This document shows positions 10,870 through 24,231 of a DNA stretch of 64,000 nt, piece by piece. Position 1 is the first letter of the stretch. Each line of letters begins with the position of its first letter. Under the pieces are notes generated by a model that saw nothing but the letters and a program-made list of their open reading frames with translations, had not been told where the DNA came from and ran no database searches. Source of the stretch: Torreya grandis (lineage: Eukaryota; Streptophyta; Pinopsida; Cupressales; Taxaceae); contig JARHVA010005356.1 in the NCBI GenBank assembly GCA_037957365.1, positions 807,001-871,000 on the forward strand. Direction: 5' to 3'. Both the position numbers and the translations under genes were made by a program.

Positions 10870-12600
10870 TTACTATAGAATTTAAAGAAAGAAATAGGTT
10901 CAATCACCAATTTAGGAAGAACACAATCAATTATCATAAACTAAAATGTTACCCATTGCCCTTCAAGGTACATAACATAGACCCTCTCATGTGACCTATA
11001 ATTCATTAGTTGTATTACTAACTTAATTATGTCCTCTACCTTTTCTCTATTCTCCTTAATATCCTTCTTCAAATCCTTATTTTCATCCTTTAATAAACTA
11101 AATTGGTTGTGTCATTAGAAATTTAAGGTCTGAATCTTAACATCTCTTTTCATGAATAATTCCTCATAACTTAACCATTTTATTTTAATGATAATAGATG
11201 ATAAAGTATTTTCTATTTGATTAAAAAATTATGAAAAGGTATTTGATTCCCTTCTTATAGCCATTGATATCCTTCTACTGTAGGTTGAACTATAGGGTCT
11301 TGAATACGTCTATTCTCTACTTCTACCACCTTGGCCAAAGAATCTAATCCATTCTCCTTAGTTTGTAACACTTTGATTCATGCCTTAAGGCTCTCAATTT
11401 TCGTCAAATATTATAATATTTTATCATTTTATTATTATTCTCAATACATAGGGTTTTATGTTCATTTTATGCCTTTTTGTCTATGGACTACTCTTTTCTT
11501 GTTGAATTTGGTGGAGTACCCCAATATCCCATCTCCATAAAGGATATAATATCATAGCTAAAAGGGATAGAGTTATCTTCATCATAAATACTATTAGTTT
11601 CACCTTATTCTTCACTATGATCTTCCTCCTTCTCATGTGATCCTTCACTTTCTATTTTAATAATAGTAGGGGATATAGAGGTGTGTTGTTTTGATATTCT
11701 ACATCTTGTCCTATGATAATGTCTTATAATAACATGTGAAGATGGAGTCTTGAATTATTTTATTGGTCTTGATGTAGAGGGGACATCTTCAGTCCTATTT
11801 GTACCCTTGCCTTGAGACTATAAAGAAGACGGTGTTGATATAATTTACCTTATTATCCTCTAAAGCCTCTTTGTACTTGTTCCTTATTCCTTAATTGACT
11901 ATTTTTACATCGATAACTTTCTCATTCTATTCACCAATTAATTCTTGTGATTATTCATGTGGTAGTTGTTGAATTTATATAAGTCATCCCATGTTAGGTC
12001 AGGCCTCTTATCCCTTAAACAATTTTGCACAATTATTTGAATCATATTTTATGGGATAAATATTTTGTCTTCTCTTTTTGGTACTCCTCAGCCATTCTTC
12101 TTAGCATATTCAATTAGAAATTGGGTCAATTTATCTTTATTCCATGCCTAAGGTGATTCAAGAATTTTAAATGGTTTTCATATATAATTGTATGTATTCC
12201 CTCATGGGTTAAGTAATTGATGATATAGAGGGAAATTTTTGATCATGATAAAGGTAATGAGTAAAGTGTACCTTTTTAGAGAATTTAATTATTCTTATTT
12301 GGTATAATATAGGTCTATTTTTATGGTAGCAATGTCTATCCTTCACCATATTTCTCCTTTACATGGTAGTCCAGTGACTTCCTCAAGTAAATTTGTAGTC
12401 ACCTCAACTGGTGTCACTCTCATAATGGCTACATAATTATCCAAAGTTTTTGAAAACTCTTCCATAATTGCATCATAATACCCTATTAGTAGTTCAAAAT
12501 AGTCCATCAATCTTATATTTTTAAAGATGTAAGTAATATCTCTTCTTCCACTTAGTGGTGTGAAACTTATGGGCTCACATTTGAGTATATCACAACCCAT
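10870..12600 (-). pseudogene. Pseudogene of the LINE-ORF3-like family (free copy)
   Basis: On the minus strand the frame opens at 12600 with MGCDILKCEPISFTPLSGRR and stays open to 12343, ending near LLEEVTGLPCKGEIW. Reading on through stops gives a FLNHLRHG segment near 12150, an acidic Ser/Glu-rich part near 11480-11800, and a Lys/Glu/Asp coiled-coil-like stretch near 11040-11100. The same order (a domain with EVTGL and FLNHFRH, acidic linker, coiled coil) is found in ORF3 of LINE-A. No LINE ORF2 or LINE 3' tail adjoins it. I do not know the function. The N-terminal part may belong with plant mobile-domain or 'putative plant transposon protein' families, but that is unproven. It is dead through many stops. 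Confidence 0.6.
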
Positions 12601-15600
12601 TTTTATTGAATTCTTCTATCCTACAATAAGAAAGTTTATTTTATAAATTCATTCATAAATGAGTAGTGAATTTTGGTGATGATTGATGTTTATATCCTCA
12701 TCATATTGGTTCTCAATTCCCCATATATCATGATTAATCATTACCTTACCCCAAATTTCACACTTTATTTCTTATAGCTTGCCTTAATGGGATATTCCAC
12801 ATGCCTATAACATTAATTTGGATCATGTAGCTTCCCATGGAAATCTCCTCCTAATTTATGTGGAACTCATCCTCAAGTGGTAGAATTAATTATGGAAATT
12901 AATTGGAAAGGAATGTGATAATTGTATGTGATGTAAATCAAGGTGGAAAAGTTAATGTGACTATTTGTCTTAAAAGGATATATTTGGTCTTGGGTTGAGC
13001 TCATAGCATTGGTACTAGTATTTGAATATGTATGAAACATAATTTTAAATGTCTGAATGAAAAACATGATTATTTAAATATAAAATATGTCATTATTACC
13101 TATATATGTATTAGTTTACCAATAATTTATAATAAAAAATTGATGATGATGACTAGATCATGTTTTATGTCCTATAGACTAGCCATGTAGGGTGCAATGT
13201 GAATAATGTGTTATATATTGGAATAAATACTTGAATAATTTTAATTGAATTTTATATATTTTGGAGTTCATAGTGGATATTTTTGGTATAATTCTAATCT
13301 ATAAAAATGATGATATACTTCCATAAACATAATCTCCAATTTCTTGTAGTTTGAATCTTTACTTTAGGACTATTATAAGGTGACTATGTGAGATGGTAAT
13401 TAGTTTCTATGTCAATAATATTCATGTACTATTTATAGTTGGCCTTTATAGGTGTTTGAGTAAAGATATGACATGGCCAATTATTCAATGGTGATATTCC
13501 TTAGAGTGGTGAAGGATTTTGATAAGTCAGGAAAATGTGTTTTAATAGGAAGGAGCTAGTGAGATGAACATAGAATATTATGATTGATGACCTAAAACAT
13601 CCTTTGGGAATATGAAATAGTTCCATAACAACTTTTAAAAACTAAATCTTGTAACTAATCATCTTATCCCACTTGAAATTAAAGGTGTGATCTTTTATAT
13701 ATGTTATAGAAGTGTATTATAGTATCTACCATCATATTATAGTGTAGTATATCATCTTGTATCATTTATCAAACAACCCATAGCTTTGGAGAGTGAAACC
13801 ATAGCATTTGAAAGTGAACCTAGAGCATCTTATAGAGAGAAACTAAGATGTAATCTATAACATCAAGATACAAGGAAATAACTATCTCACATAGATATAT
13901 ATATAATTTTAATGAGGTTTTTAAGGTGATAGGAGTTTAGTAATAATTCAAAGAAGTTGATATTTTCATTTATTCTCATATTTTCTATTTTATTTTTACC
14001 CTTGAGTAGCCAACAAGCTGGTTTTCTAATCAAAGCCATTGATTTAGCCAATAAACTAGTTTTCTAACCAAGGCTACCAATAATGCCTAAATGTTTTCAT
14101 TTTTAGATTTTATTTATTTGTTTATTACTCTAACTAATTATCAAGCTATAGTTATAATTTTTATTTAACCTCTAGTCATCTTAACAATAAATAGACTGAA
14201 TAAGGCTAAAATATGTTGCTTTCCCTTTATCCATGGAAATAGAAGGTGAGCTATAATTTTGATGTGATACTGTAGATACTAAAATCTAATTTATATAATA
14301 CCTTAGTATTATATACTTCATAAATACCTATTGTTGTTGTACCTTTCAATTATAAACCTTCCCACTACCATAAGGCTCACATTCACTATCTCTTTATGTT
14401 AAATTACTTATCTCTTAGTTTGACCATTGATATTATGATGACCCAAGCCTCTATACTATGTAAAAATCTCCAAACCTAATTATTATCCTTCGCTTCTAGA
14501 TTTTAATATCAAACTATATTCTAGCTCCCTAGATAATTGTATCCCAAATGGACACATGCATCGATACAAGTGTCCATTTTCCTAGAAAGTGTCGAGTGCC
14601 CTAAATTCATCCAATTTATAAAAGAAACATATCCAAAATGTTGTAATAAGTGATTTAATGTGATATATTTCTAAAATGGATTGTATATGTTCAATATCCA
14701 CCATTATTCATGCCTCACCTATTAATCACATACAACTCACAAAGAAATATACCAAGAAGCACTCAATAATCGAGAATTCAAGTGAGAAAATCTACCTTAT
14801 TTTTCATTTTTTCTATATTAGTCATAGGAGTAGTCTTTATATAGTTTTCAAAAATTAAAATATTTGTGCATGAGATATATTTTTCTAGGTTACAAGCCAA
14901 GTCATTTCATGACTTTGCTTATCATACATTTCATCCTTGTGCACACATAATAAAATACCTAGGGAAGAACTAAATCAATATTAGGATCTCTTTAGAGTTT
15001 TGGTTATGTAAGCAATTCCCATTGATAGAGGGGTCTTTGGGGTTAGCTCAACACTATGATCCTTCTAACCCACTCTTCCCATAGTCATTCCAAGGGTGAA
15101 AATATAGGGTTTGGTCATTCAAAAAAGATTAACAACCTATACACATGATTTGAAAACATCAAAAGAAAGGTGGTAGAAAACCCAAAATTATCAATTTGGT
15201 CACATTCTGATCTATTAAATATTTCATACAAGACACTTGTGATAGTTATACATCTATATCAATGCAATTGTCTATATTTGATGCAAGGGTCTAAGGCTAT
15301 AGAAAGAATATTTTTAGAATATGATAATTGTTTCATGATCATCATCTAGTCCACTTCCACATTGTTCCTGATCAAACCTACATGTGCATAGTAAACCATG
15401 TACCATTTTTTCTAATTTATTGAAATATATATCAATAGTTATACTTTACTCTTTTTATCAATCTCAATTGTATAAATTTAGAATATTATTTGTTTGAATT
15501 TGCTATTAATTGGCTTACTTATTAGATTAGTTCACAAACTTCATATAAAATATATTATAATCTTATTAACCATAGATGCCCCCACTATATAAATTTATTG

Positions 15601-15799
15601 TTAAACATTTAGTGAACCTAACCTCTATATCTTTCCACATAACTCAGTGTGGTCTAGAGTTTTTTGATTTATTTGATTTCAAATTTATTAAAAATTGTTT
15701 AAAGAATTAGATTGTTATCAAAATCAAAAGAATACATTAACATATTGAATTGATCCCTAGACTTTGTGTGCCTCTATCATCTTCTCATCATTTTAGTAT
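12601..15799. other. No gene recognised
   Basis: AT-rich sequence with short scattered open frames (for example 12873-13067 and 14676-14858) that have no motif. No repeat partner for this stretch was found elsewhere in the window. Confidence 0.4.
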
Positions 15800-16500
15800 T
15801 TAGAACATTTCAAATGGATAAAATGGAACCTTTTCATATTCCTAACCCTAATGAGGATTATAACCATCCATATAACTAGGTTCATGTTATCACTCTTCCA
15901 AGGTATAAAGTGGATAATCTTATGGTTTAAAATGAAGGTAATAAATGTGCTCTTCATCAACCCCCCCAACCACCCACACCTAATATTTATGGTGGGGGTA
16001 TGATTAGGCTATTTGAGATACCTAAGTTTGTGTAGGTTGAATAATTCTAGATTGACTTACATCACTAAAGAAGAGCTCCAAAATTAAAAAAACAATTTTT
16101 GAGCTCAAAGCATGCATCATTGTAAAATCAAATTTTCTATTTTCAAAACTCAAAATGTGTTAGTAATACACATACCATTGTATCTTATACCAATGTTGTT
16201 CCCAAAAAAGGATCATTTAAAAATCAAGAGTTCTATGAAAATCTATTTAAAAAAACTGATTTACATAATATGAAAAATACTAATAGAAGTCAAAGTGAGA
16301 TTATAATGGTACTAATTAAACATAACTTATTCACATTATAATATTTACAACCTCTAAGAATAATAAACTATTATTTCCAATATCATAGAATGAATGGGCA
16401 TCATATAAACCATTGTTTAGATATAAAGATTAATATCCAATGTATAGTTGATAGTGATGATCCTTAAATTGATACATCTCACTTTTACTTTTAGGTGTTA
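15800..16500 (+). pseudogene. Ty3/gypsy gag remnant (Tat/Athila-like)
   Basis: Gag would form the particle that packages element RNA. Reading past stops, the segment near 16365-16470 gives YYFQYHRMNGHHINHCLDIK followed by INIQCIVDSDD. This matches the C-terminal gag block (CxYHRxxGHxTxxCxxLR..IQDLID) of Tat/Athila elements, with the first Cys replaced by Phe. Upstream, fragments such as KKGSFKNQEFYENL and IPKFV are compatible with gag, but stops are dense. No pol follows, so this is an internally deleted remnant. The tandem repeat at 17515 may be its 3' region. Confidence 0.5.
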
Positions 16501-17514
16501 CTAAATATTCCAAAAATACAAAAAATAAATTTTCTAAAGAATACAAAAACATTCAGAAAATTCAAAATACCAAAAGTATCTAGCATGTTCCTAATTATGC
16601 TATTTATTATACATATGTTGTTTTCTCCATGTTAGTAGATATAATATCATTTTTTCCTATATATACATATGTTTCACATTTCATCTGAGTGTGGTGCAAC
16701 CATACCTTGATAAAAGATATATGCCCACACAAATGTTGGGTCTTCCCTTTACTCATGTCACAAGTATGTTGGGGGAATTTGCTCCTTTGATCATGATATA
16801 CCTAGGTTATATTATTTTATGATCACTTTCCATTATCATGTTTGGGCTTATATACTCAAACATGTTTATGGCCACATTTATACCTTTCATAGTGTAGTTG
16901 TATGCTATGTACTTAACATTTTTTATAAAGACATATTTATAGGAATTAGTATGATATGTTCATGTTGGTTGTCTATATTCCATTTTTTCATTTATGAACT
17001 TTTGTGAGTGAGTTCCTTGATTTATATCATTTCACATTGTAATTTTGTTGAAAATTTGAATATGTTCTATTGATTATGGACCTTATGCCTTTGCTTGTAT
17101 ATTTTTACATTTTAATATGTCATTTGTTTATAAGGACATTTAAATTAGTAATTATATGCTTTGTGGACATTTAACTATGTCATGTCTCTTTGATTGTGAA
17201 ACATTTTAACATGCCCCTTGTATGAGGTCTCTTTTGGCCATTTCCTTTTTATTTACTTTTAAGCGCTCTTGTGTGTGTGCTTGATTACTTTTTGATCTTG
17301 TATTACTACTCTTTAGATGTTTAAATGATATATTTATCATTAATTTTAGGATTTGATGTGACCACATACTACGTACTTCAATTATATATCTACCTAAACA
17401 TGTTACTACAACATGTTACATGATCCATACACAGCTTATACATTTATCTTATCCTTTTAAGGTAATTTCACTACCATATTATATTTTCCCTCACCTCAAA
17501 AGGGGGAATATTAG
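16501..17514. other. No gene recognised
   Basis: AT-rich sequence between a gag remnant and a tandem repeat; probably the non-coding remainder of the same retroelement. A 'cctcaaaagggggaata' run near 17492-17510 looks like a polypurine tract but is not followed by a recognisable LTR. Confidence 0.35.
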
Positions 17515-17755
17515 TATGGGAATGTCATAGAGGCATGAATTTCATATTTTCATAGTACAATGGGAGCATGTCAAAAAGGCATGACCTTTACACTTATTTA
17601 GTACTCAACATCTCTAGATATTAAAATGGGGGCATGTTATAGAAATATGGTTTTCACTTTTACACAAGTTATTAGATTCTCTAGATTTAGTGGGAGCATG
17701 CCATAGAAACATTTCCTCCACACTTGCACCAATTTCAAATTCACTAGATCTCATA
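17515..17755 (+). repeat. Tandem repeat, ~64-bp unit, four copies
   Basis: Units start at about 17515, 17561, 17627 and 17691 with 'tgggagcatgtcatagaggcatg' variants and end in 'tctctagattta' variants. Spacing is 46, 66 and 64 bp, so the first unit is short. The array is non-coding. Confidence 0.75.
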
Positions 17756-18536
17756 TTTATATGATTTCAAATACGTATTATTTACAACATTATATACATT
17801 GGTATTATTATTATACCTAGATTTCAGCTTGATATATAAATGAGGTGCATATACCATTCAAAGAGCACCTAAAATTTCAAAATAAATATATTTTGTACAT
17901 TTTAAATATTATTATTGATTGTTATCATACTCAAGATATAATTTAATGATTTTTTATCGACTCAAACTAGTGTAGTAGTTAGTTCACCTTTGGAAGTTTG
18001 AGTTGACTAAATATATCAGTATTACAAAATTTATAAGTTAGATTTGATTATATAGTATAACTTCACCATGATTATATTTTGGATTTGATTAAATCATCCA
18101 CCCTAATTAGAGATATAGTGTGAGTTGATTGAATTTTTCACACTCATTAGGTTATCCACATATTTTGGTCACATGATTAAGATGATACAAGCTTAGTGGT
18201 CATGTTTTAACTCACCTTTACACTAAATTTGGGTCCATGTTGTCCTCTATTCTATATATATGCACTTGAAGGTTAAAATTTGTCTCAGTATCAATTTCAA
18301 AGCTTCAAAATGAGGTATGATTTAAAAATAAAAGTAGAAAAAGGCAAGATGTTTGTATTGACACATAGGTGTATTGGTAACCTTGATCTTCTTAATTTCA
18401 AACATTTTAAATTATTTAAATTTCATATTTAATGCACTGATTATATATTGTAACATTCTCTTGGTTACAATTCAATCACTATCAATTCACTCAAGGTAGG
18501 CTCATATAAAGACAAGGTGTGTTATATACACCTAGG
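17756..18536. other. No gene recognised
   Basis: AT-rich sequence. 'tatatatgcacttgaagg' near 18255 resembles a TATA region, but nothing downstream supports a promoter. Confidence 0.35.
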
Positions 18537-20331
18537 TGTTATGCCTAATTTCAATACCCCTCCTATTTTCTAAAAAGTTTTGACATGATTAGTGTTTTCA
18601 TATGATGTTTTTTGTCATAAAATCTAAATATTTTAATGGAGCCAACTTTTTACATCCATTTAAGAATTTATTTCTATATGTGTATGTGAATATGAAATAA
18701 TGAAATGCTAGAATGATTTCTATACTTATAAGATTAATTCAAGCTATTGTATAACATTAAAATGGATCAATTAGGTATAGGTTACACTCATAAAATAAAT
18801 ATAATTGTACATTTCTTTTAGTTTACTCTATGTGAAATTTTGATTCTCATAATGGTGAAATCAATTTTTTTTGGTAAGAGTGGACATTACAATTGCAACA
18901 TAATTTATTATGTTAGATCATTGATCTAAAATGTTGAAATGTAATATAATGGTTGCATCTTGTATTTGGTGTTTGGATTTTGTGATAGTTGTATTCAATT
19001 TATATTTATGAGAATCATGCCTATTATATTTAAATACATTGACTAACATTCCAATTTCAGTTTGAATGTTTGATTATTTCACTCCCCCAATTGGGATACA
19101 TATCTCTGGGACTATAATAACACCTTTTGTGTTTATGTCTCAAGGTTCCTTGGCACATTATTGAGACTTTTTTTATAGTTAATGTAGTGATATTTTAGGG
19201 AAAGTTATATGGTAATATGTTTATTTGACCTTGATTAATATCAAATTCCTAATATGTTAATTTCTTATCATCATCATGTGGTGCACCATGCAATTTTGAT
19301 ATGACCTAGATCATTAACTGATGAAGTAATTTTGATTTCATAACTTATAAAGTTTCTATATTTTTAAAAGTTATAAATTTAAAGGGTCTTAGAAAATTTA
19401 TATCCACTTTAGATATTTAACATCACCTTGGGAATTCTCTTACAAACATATATATTTGAGAGATTCAGGTTTAATGTATTAATGGCTAGATTTAATGTAT
19501 TTTTGATATAAACTTCTAAGTTTTGTCAATTGGCTATGTTGGTGATTGATTGGGATATGCCCTTAATATTTGGTACTTTCCTAAAATTTGTAATTTAATG
19601 ATAATATTAATCAATAATTTTATTAATTATTATTAGGTTTGATAATTTTTTTCTTGGTAAGCATGTTGGTTTAGCAAGTCAAGGGATTTAGTAGTAGTTA
19701 TAGCCACTATATTCATGCACACATCATTAATATTAGTTATGAAAACCACCTCAACATAAAATGTTTAAATTTTTTAGTTCATTCACCATTTAACAAAGCT
19801 ATTTTGTGGGATCTACCCTTCCAATTCCTATTGATTAAGTTTTGATGACGTGGTTGTGCATGTTATAATGATTTTTGGAGTTTGTATTTTGGTTGAGGTT
19901 ATTTTCGACTAGTTTTGTTGAGAAATAAGCCATTATTTTGTTAATTTATTTATTTATTATGAAATAATATTATCCTAATTCAAATGATTTCATAATGTTC
20001 ATTGTGTGATGGGTTTTATGAAATCTTTTGAAACTATTGAACCCGGGTTATGGGTTTATAAAATCAGTTGAAAGTGAAAGAACTACATGAATTTCATTTT
20101 ATCTATTGATTATAGTTTGTAGTTTGAATGATTTATGTTTCTATCTCTACATGTCAAGTATATTATTTGATATCCCTCTCCATCCATATGTAAAATATTA
20201 CTTTGAAAAAATATTGCATGCATGAGCATTTGATTTCTAACTATGAAAGTTTGATAGGTTTTGTATGACACTTTATAATTTAGTTATTATCTCAATTAGA
20301 AATCATTTTATTTTTATAAATTGATCATACA
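18537..20331 (+). repeat. LTR of X-Y copy 1 (5' side)
   Basis: 1,795 bp, matching 59237-61051 from end to end. Shared landmarks include 'gacatgattagtgtt', 'tgtctcaaggttccttggca', 'catcatcatgtgg' and 'gcatgagcattt'. The termini are TG and CA. Direction is assigned from TG to CA and is not supported by genes. Confidence 0.65.
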
Positions 20332-22324
20332 GTTTGTTTTACTTGCATCATATAAATGTGTATTTTTATCATGCCTACTTGAATAGATGCATGTGGTCTT
20401 TTTGAGTAAAGTGAAGGTTTTTTGTTTTAAACGGTTGTTAAAGTGCAGACTTGTGCATGGAATTTATATGTAAAAAAATTATTCTTTATTGGGTTACCCT
20501 GAATACTTGAGATATTAATATTTCTATCTATTTCTTTCATGGGTCACATTAGGAATTTTCAGAGACTTAGTTCACGGTATTGTGTAGTTTTTTTTAAGCT
20601 CAAAATATTAAGTCTATTCTTTACATTTGAGCTATTTTTGAGATGAATATGCTTCCATTTAATATAAAAGGGATTATAAAAAGATCAAATGAGTTGGTTC
20701 AAGTATACACACAATTTCATTTTTAACTTAAAATTAAGGATTTTCTACATATATTTTAATCCAAAAAGATAATATGTTATTGTTTTCATATATTTTATGA
20801 TTGGGTCTATTGACATTTGCCTTGAAAATTAAATTGTAGTTGTTTTTTTATTTGTGGAATTAAATAATCTAATTTCTAATTATAAGTTCTTGTATTTTGA
20901 AATCATTCATATTAACAAATTTGGAAGGTTTAGTAAACAATATTTTTAGTCATAGTTGTGAAAATTAGGAGATCGAGTTAGTGATTTTGAATATTGTGAC
21001 TCAATGATTTTAGTCATTTGCATACATATCATTTTTTGAGTGCTTTCAATTAATATTCACTTCCATGACTTTAGGGGTTTTTATGTTTCATTTAGAATGT
21101 TTCATATGCATGATTTATGGATGGGTTTACATTCATAATATAAGAATATTACATTTTTAATGGAATTTGGTATAGTTTGTCTAGTTACATGTAAATTTTT
21201 GTACCAAATATTATGCTTTTTTTGATAAATTTAGTGATTAGGTTTTGATTATTTTGATGTTAATTATAAAGAAATTATTGAAATCATATATACAACATTG
21301 GCACGATGTTAAAAATAAAAAATATAGTTTGATGTTTTATATTAGTGTTTTCAAATGATGTTGTCCATGAATTCAAATTCATTCATATTAGATTCAGATT
21401 AGTCACAAAGAGTTCTTTTATTGAAGTTTGCATTTAGATGCACTATTCAAATTTGTGGCAGTATTTAATATGTATGTACTTTATTCATGCCTATTTTAAT
21501 AATTTATTATTAGATTAATGATTTTTATAAATTTTTATTGTTAAAACTAGTTTAAATTTACTTTAATTTTAGATTTTATTGAATATTTATTGTATGCATG
21601 GTCAAATAATTGTCTAAATAGGTGTCAAAACAAGTCAAAGAGCCACCACTTGTTATAATTTTTAATTTGGTCTATGTTTATTGTTTAATCTTGGACATTT
21701 ATTAATTCCAAACAATAAATTTATGTTAAACATTTATAATTTTAAAGTAAACTAGCTTATTTTTTAAAATCAACTAGTTTTAATAACAACTAACTAAAGT
21801 TAGTTGTAAATTGACTCATAATTATATCAAGTATAGCTAATTTGTAAAGAGATTAAGACCACATAAAAAGAGAAGAAATAGATAGGTATCACGATATCTT
21901 CTAATTTTTAAATTTTTCCATCTTTTATTCTTTTGTACATAAATCTATGAGATTGAATAATCATTTGTAGATAGACCATACAATGCATTATCTAACAATG
22001 AAGTAATCTACCTGAATAACACATGTATGTCTAGGTTTCTTGATTTATTCATAAATAATTATCTAAAGACTATCAAGCATTAATATCATTTTATGGTTTT
22101 AGATATGAAATCATATATGCATAATTTCGTGTACTTGACCTATATAATGATTAATACCTTGTAGTTTATGACAAATTATTAATATATTGATTATAGTTTG
22201 ATTTTCATTTAAATATCATGTTTTTAACCAAACTCTTTTCATTTTTTTCTCAGAAAAGTTTCATTTTTTACCCATAATTCAATTCTTGTTCTAATTATCA
22301 CAATCTTTAATTTTTTATTAGTTT
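20332..22324 (+). other. Internal region of X-Y copy 1, non-coding
   Basis: No open frame of interest. From about 20566 onward it is co-linear with 45508-47272, for example 'ttttgagatgaatat(g/a)ct' near 20638 and 'taatcattt' followed by 'agatagacca' near 21960, showing it belongs to a repeat family. Confidence 0.6.
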
Positions 22325-23032
22325 AGTTTTCCAATATTTGTACCCTTTATTTTCTTATGAAAATTATTGACATGATTAGTATTGTCATAAGATGAATTTT
22401 ATAATAACATCTAAACCTATTCGTTGGGTCCAACTTTTTTTCATTCATTTAAGTAATGTTTTCTTTGTGTGTAAGTGAATATGAATATTTATATATTAGA
22501 ATGATTTTTGTACTTGTAAAACTAATTCAAGGTACTACATAGCATTAAAATGGATCAATTCATTACTTTTTACATTCATAAAATTGGTATATTTTCATAT
22601 CTTTTGCAGTTTAATCTATGTGCACTCTCAATTTCCATAAAGGTGAACTCAATAGTGTTTAGAAATAGTTAAAATTGTAGTTATGACATTATTTATATTT
22701 TATATAATGGTTTCCAAAAATATTTGGTGTTTGTATTATATGAAAATAACATTCAATTTCTATTCACAAAAATCATGTCTTTGATATTTAAATGCAATTG
22801 ACCAATGTTGAGTAAGATGGAAATAGTTCTGATTAGAGTGTTTGATTATTTCATTCTTATAGATAGAATGCATATCTTTGTGACTATAGCACCGCATTTT
22901 AAAATCTTGTCTCAAGGTTCCTTCATGCATTGTTGAGATTTTTTTACAGTTAAAATATAGATATTCCATGTTAAGTTATAAGTTAATATGTTTATTTGAT
23001 CTTGATTAATATCAAAGTCCTAAGATATTAAG
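22325..23032 (+). repeat. Truncated second LTR of X-Y copy 1
   Basis: Aligns with the first ~700 bp of X ('gacatgattagtattgtcat', 'attaaaatggatcaatt', 'tgtctcaaggttcctt') and stops at 'cctaagatatta', where the LTR of G3 begins. Confidence 0.75.
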
Positions 23033-24040
23033 TGTAAATAAGGAATGCATAAATAGGAGGTTATTATAGTGTTAATCCAATAAAACAAATCAAAATAACA
23101 CACTGAACACTTAACACCTCTTGACTAGACACTAGGCAGAGCATACATAACAAACATATACACTAAAACACAAATTGAACATAAAAGAAAGCATTATTTT
23201 ACCTTCCTTAGATGTCCAAATGGATTATTGAAGTGTCTTGTTTGGTTTTATACATCAATAAGTATATATCAATGAAGCTCCATTTGTTCCTTCTCTACTT
23301 GGCACCTTGGCTTTGTTGATTGGCTTATGAATTTAGCATGGTAACATTGTAATAATGAAGCATATGGTGTAAGTATTACACAATAACACTACACTATCAA
23401 AGATTCTTGATCAATAGGTACGGCCTTGTATTTATAGCCTCCAAAGTTAACTCTCACCCAAGGTGAGTTAAGGTTGCATTTTAAACATGGAATGAGTTAA
23501 AATTAACCCTAGGAAAGTTGAGGATAAACTCAAATTGAGTTAAAATTTGTCATGAAATTATGATTTTAAATTAATATACATGGATCTTAAATTGAATATT
23601 TTGCAAGATATTGACAACTCATAAAGGTAATGATGAAAAGGCTTGATATTTTGAATTTTGGAATTTATATTTTTAGATATTCATTAATTAAAAATAGATA
23701 ATTTATCTAATCATTTAATATAGTTTAATTATTTGATTAAATTTGATTATCATTTTAGCTCTTTTAAGATTTGTTCAAGTGCCTTGTTTAATGGGTCTAG
23801 AGGCCAAAGTGCTAGTTGTCAGGTCACAAGGTAATTGAAGATAAATCCATGAGAAATTTATTATTGTGTATGGTATAATACAGCAAAAAGGGATACCTAA
23901 ACATGATTTTGAGAATTTATGAGTGATGTATGGCCAAAATTGGGGCATTAAATGATTCCTAGGCTTAATTTGCAATGTTTTGTAGAAATCAATCTGAAGT
24001 CTAGTCAAAATCCAATTGAGGTTAGAATGGGGTGTCTATA
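23033..24040 (-). repeat. 3' LTR of G3
   Basis: On the minus strand it begins TATAGACACCCC (the family's TGTAGACACC with one G to A change), directly after a polypurine tract, and ends TTTACA about 1.0 kb later. It contains a TATA box and a C/T-rich 3' part. There is no partner LTR in the window, so the right end is inferred from TG/CA rules and from the break in the underlying X repeat. Confidence 0.75.
23429..23436 (-). promoter_or_regulatory. TATA box in the G3 LTR
   Basis: Minus strand GGCTATAAATACAAGG, a good match to a plant TATA box, about 600 bp into the LTR. Transcription would start about 30 bp further on, near 23400, defining the U3/R border. Confidence 0.6.
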
Positions 24041-24054
24041 GTTTTCCCCTATTT
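24041..24054 (-). other. Polypurine tract of G3
   Basis: Minus strand AAATAGGGGAAAAC immediately before the LTR start. This is the plus-strand primer site expected next to the 3' LTR and confirms the element's orientation. Confidence 0.75.
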
Positions 24055-24231
24055 GGGAAGGAATTAAAAGGTATAGGTATAGTAACATATTCTAAAATAA
24101 TGAAAAATTCATGTATGCCTAATGCTCCAAATGGTGATGGATGATCCCTGGATTCCCCCTCCATACAAAATAAGGTCAATGACCAGTCACTCAAAAGAAG
24201 GAAAATGATCAAACTACATGGTAAAGGTGGT
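24055..24231 (-). other. Non-coding 3' region of G3 beside the PPT
   Basis: Short AT-rich spacer between the polypurine tract and the tandem repeats. Nothing else is visible. Confidence 0.4.

Larger units (their letters stand above)
18537..23032 (+). mobile_element. LTR-internal-LTR element without recognisable genes (family X-Y, copy 1)
   Basis: Segment X (18537-20331) recurs directly at 22325-23032 and again at 59237-61051. The part between (Y, 20332-22324) recurs at 45508-47272. The X repeats begin TGTTAT(A/G)CCTAAT and end in CA, as LTRs do. The internal 2.0 kb has no recognisable coding sequence, so this resembles a large non-autonomous LTR element. The second LTR is cut off at 23032 by element G3. 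No convincing tRNA primer site was seen after 20331. A tandemly repeated 3.8-kb unit is the alternative reading. Confidence 0.65.
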
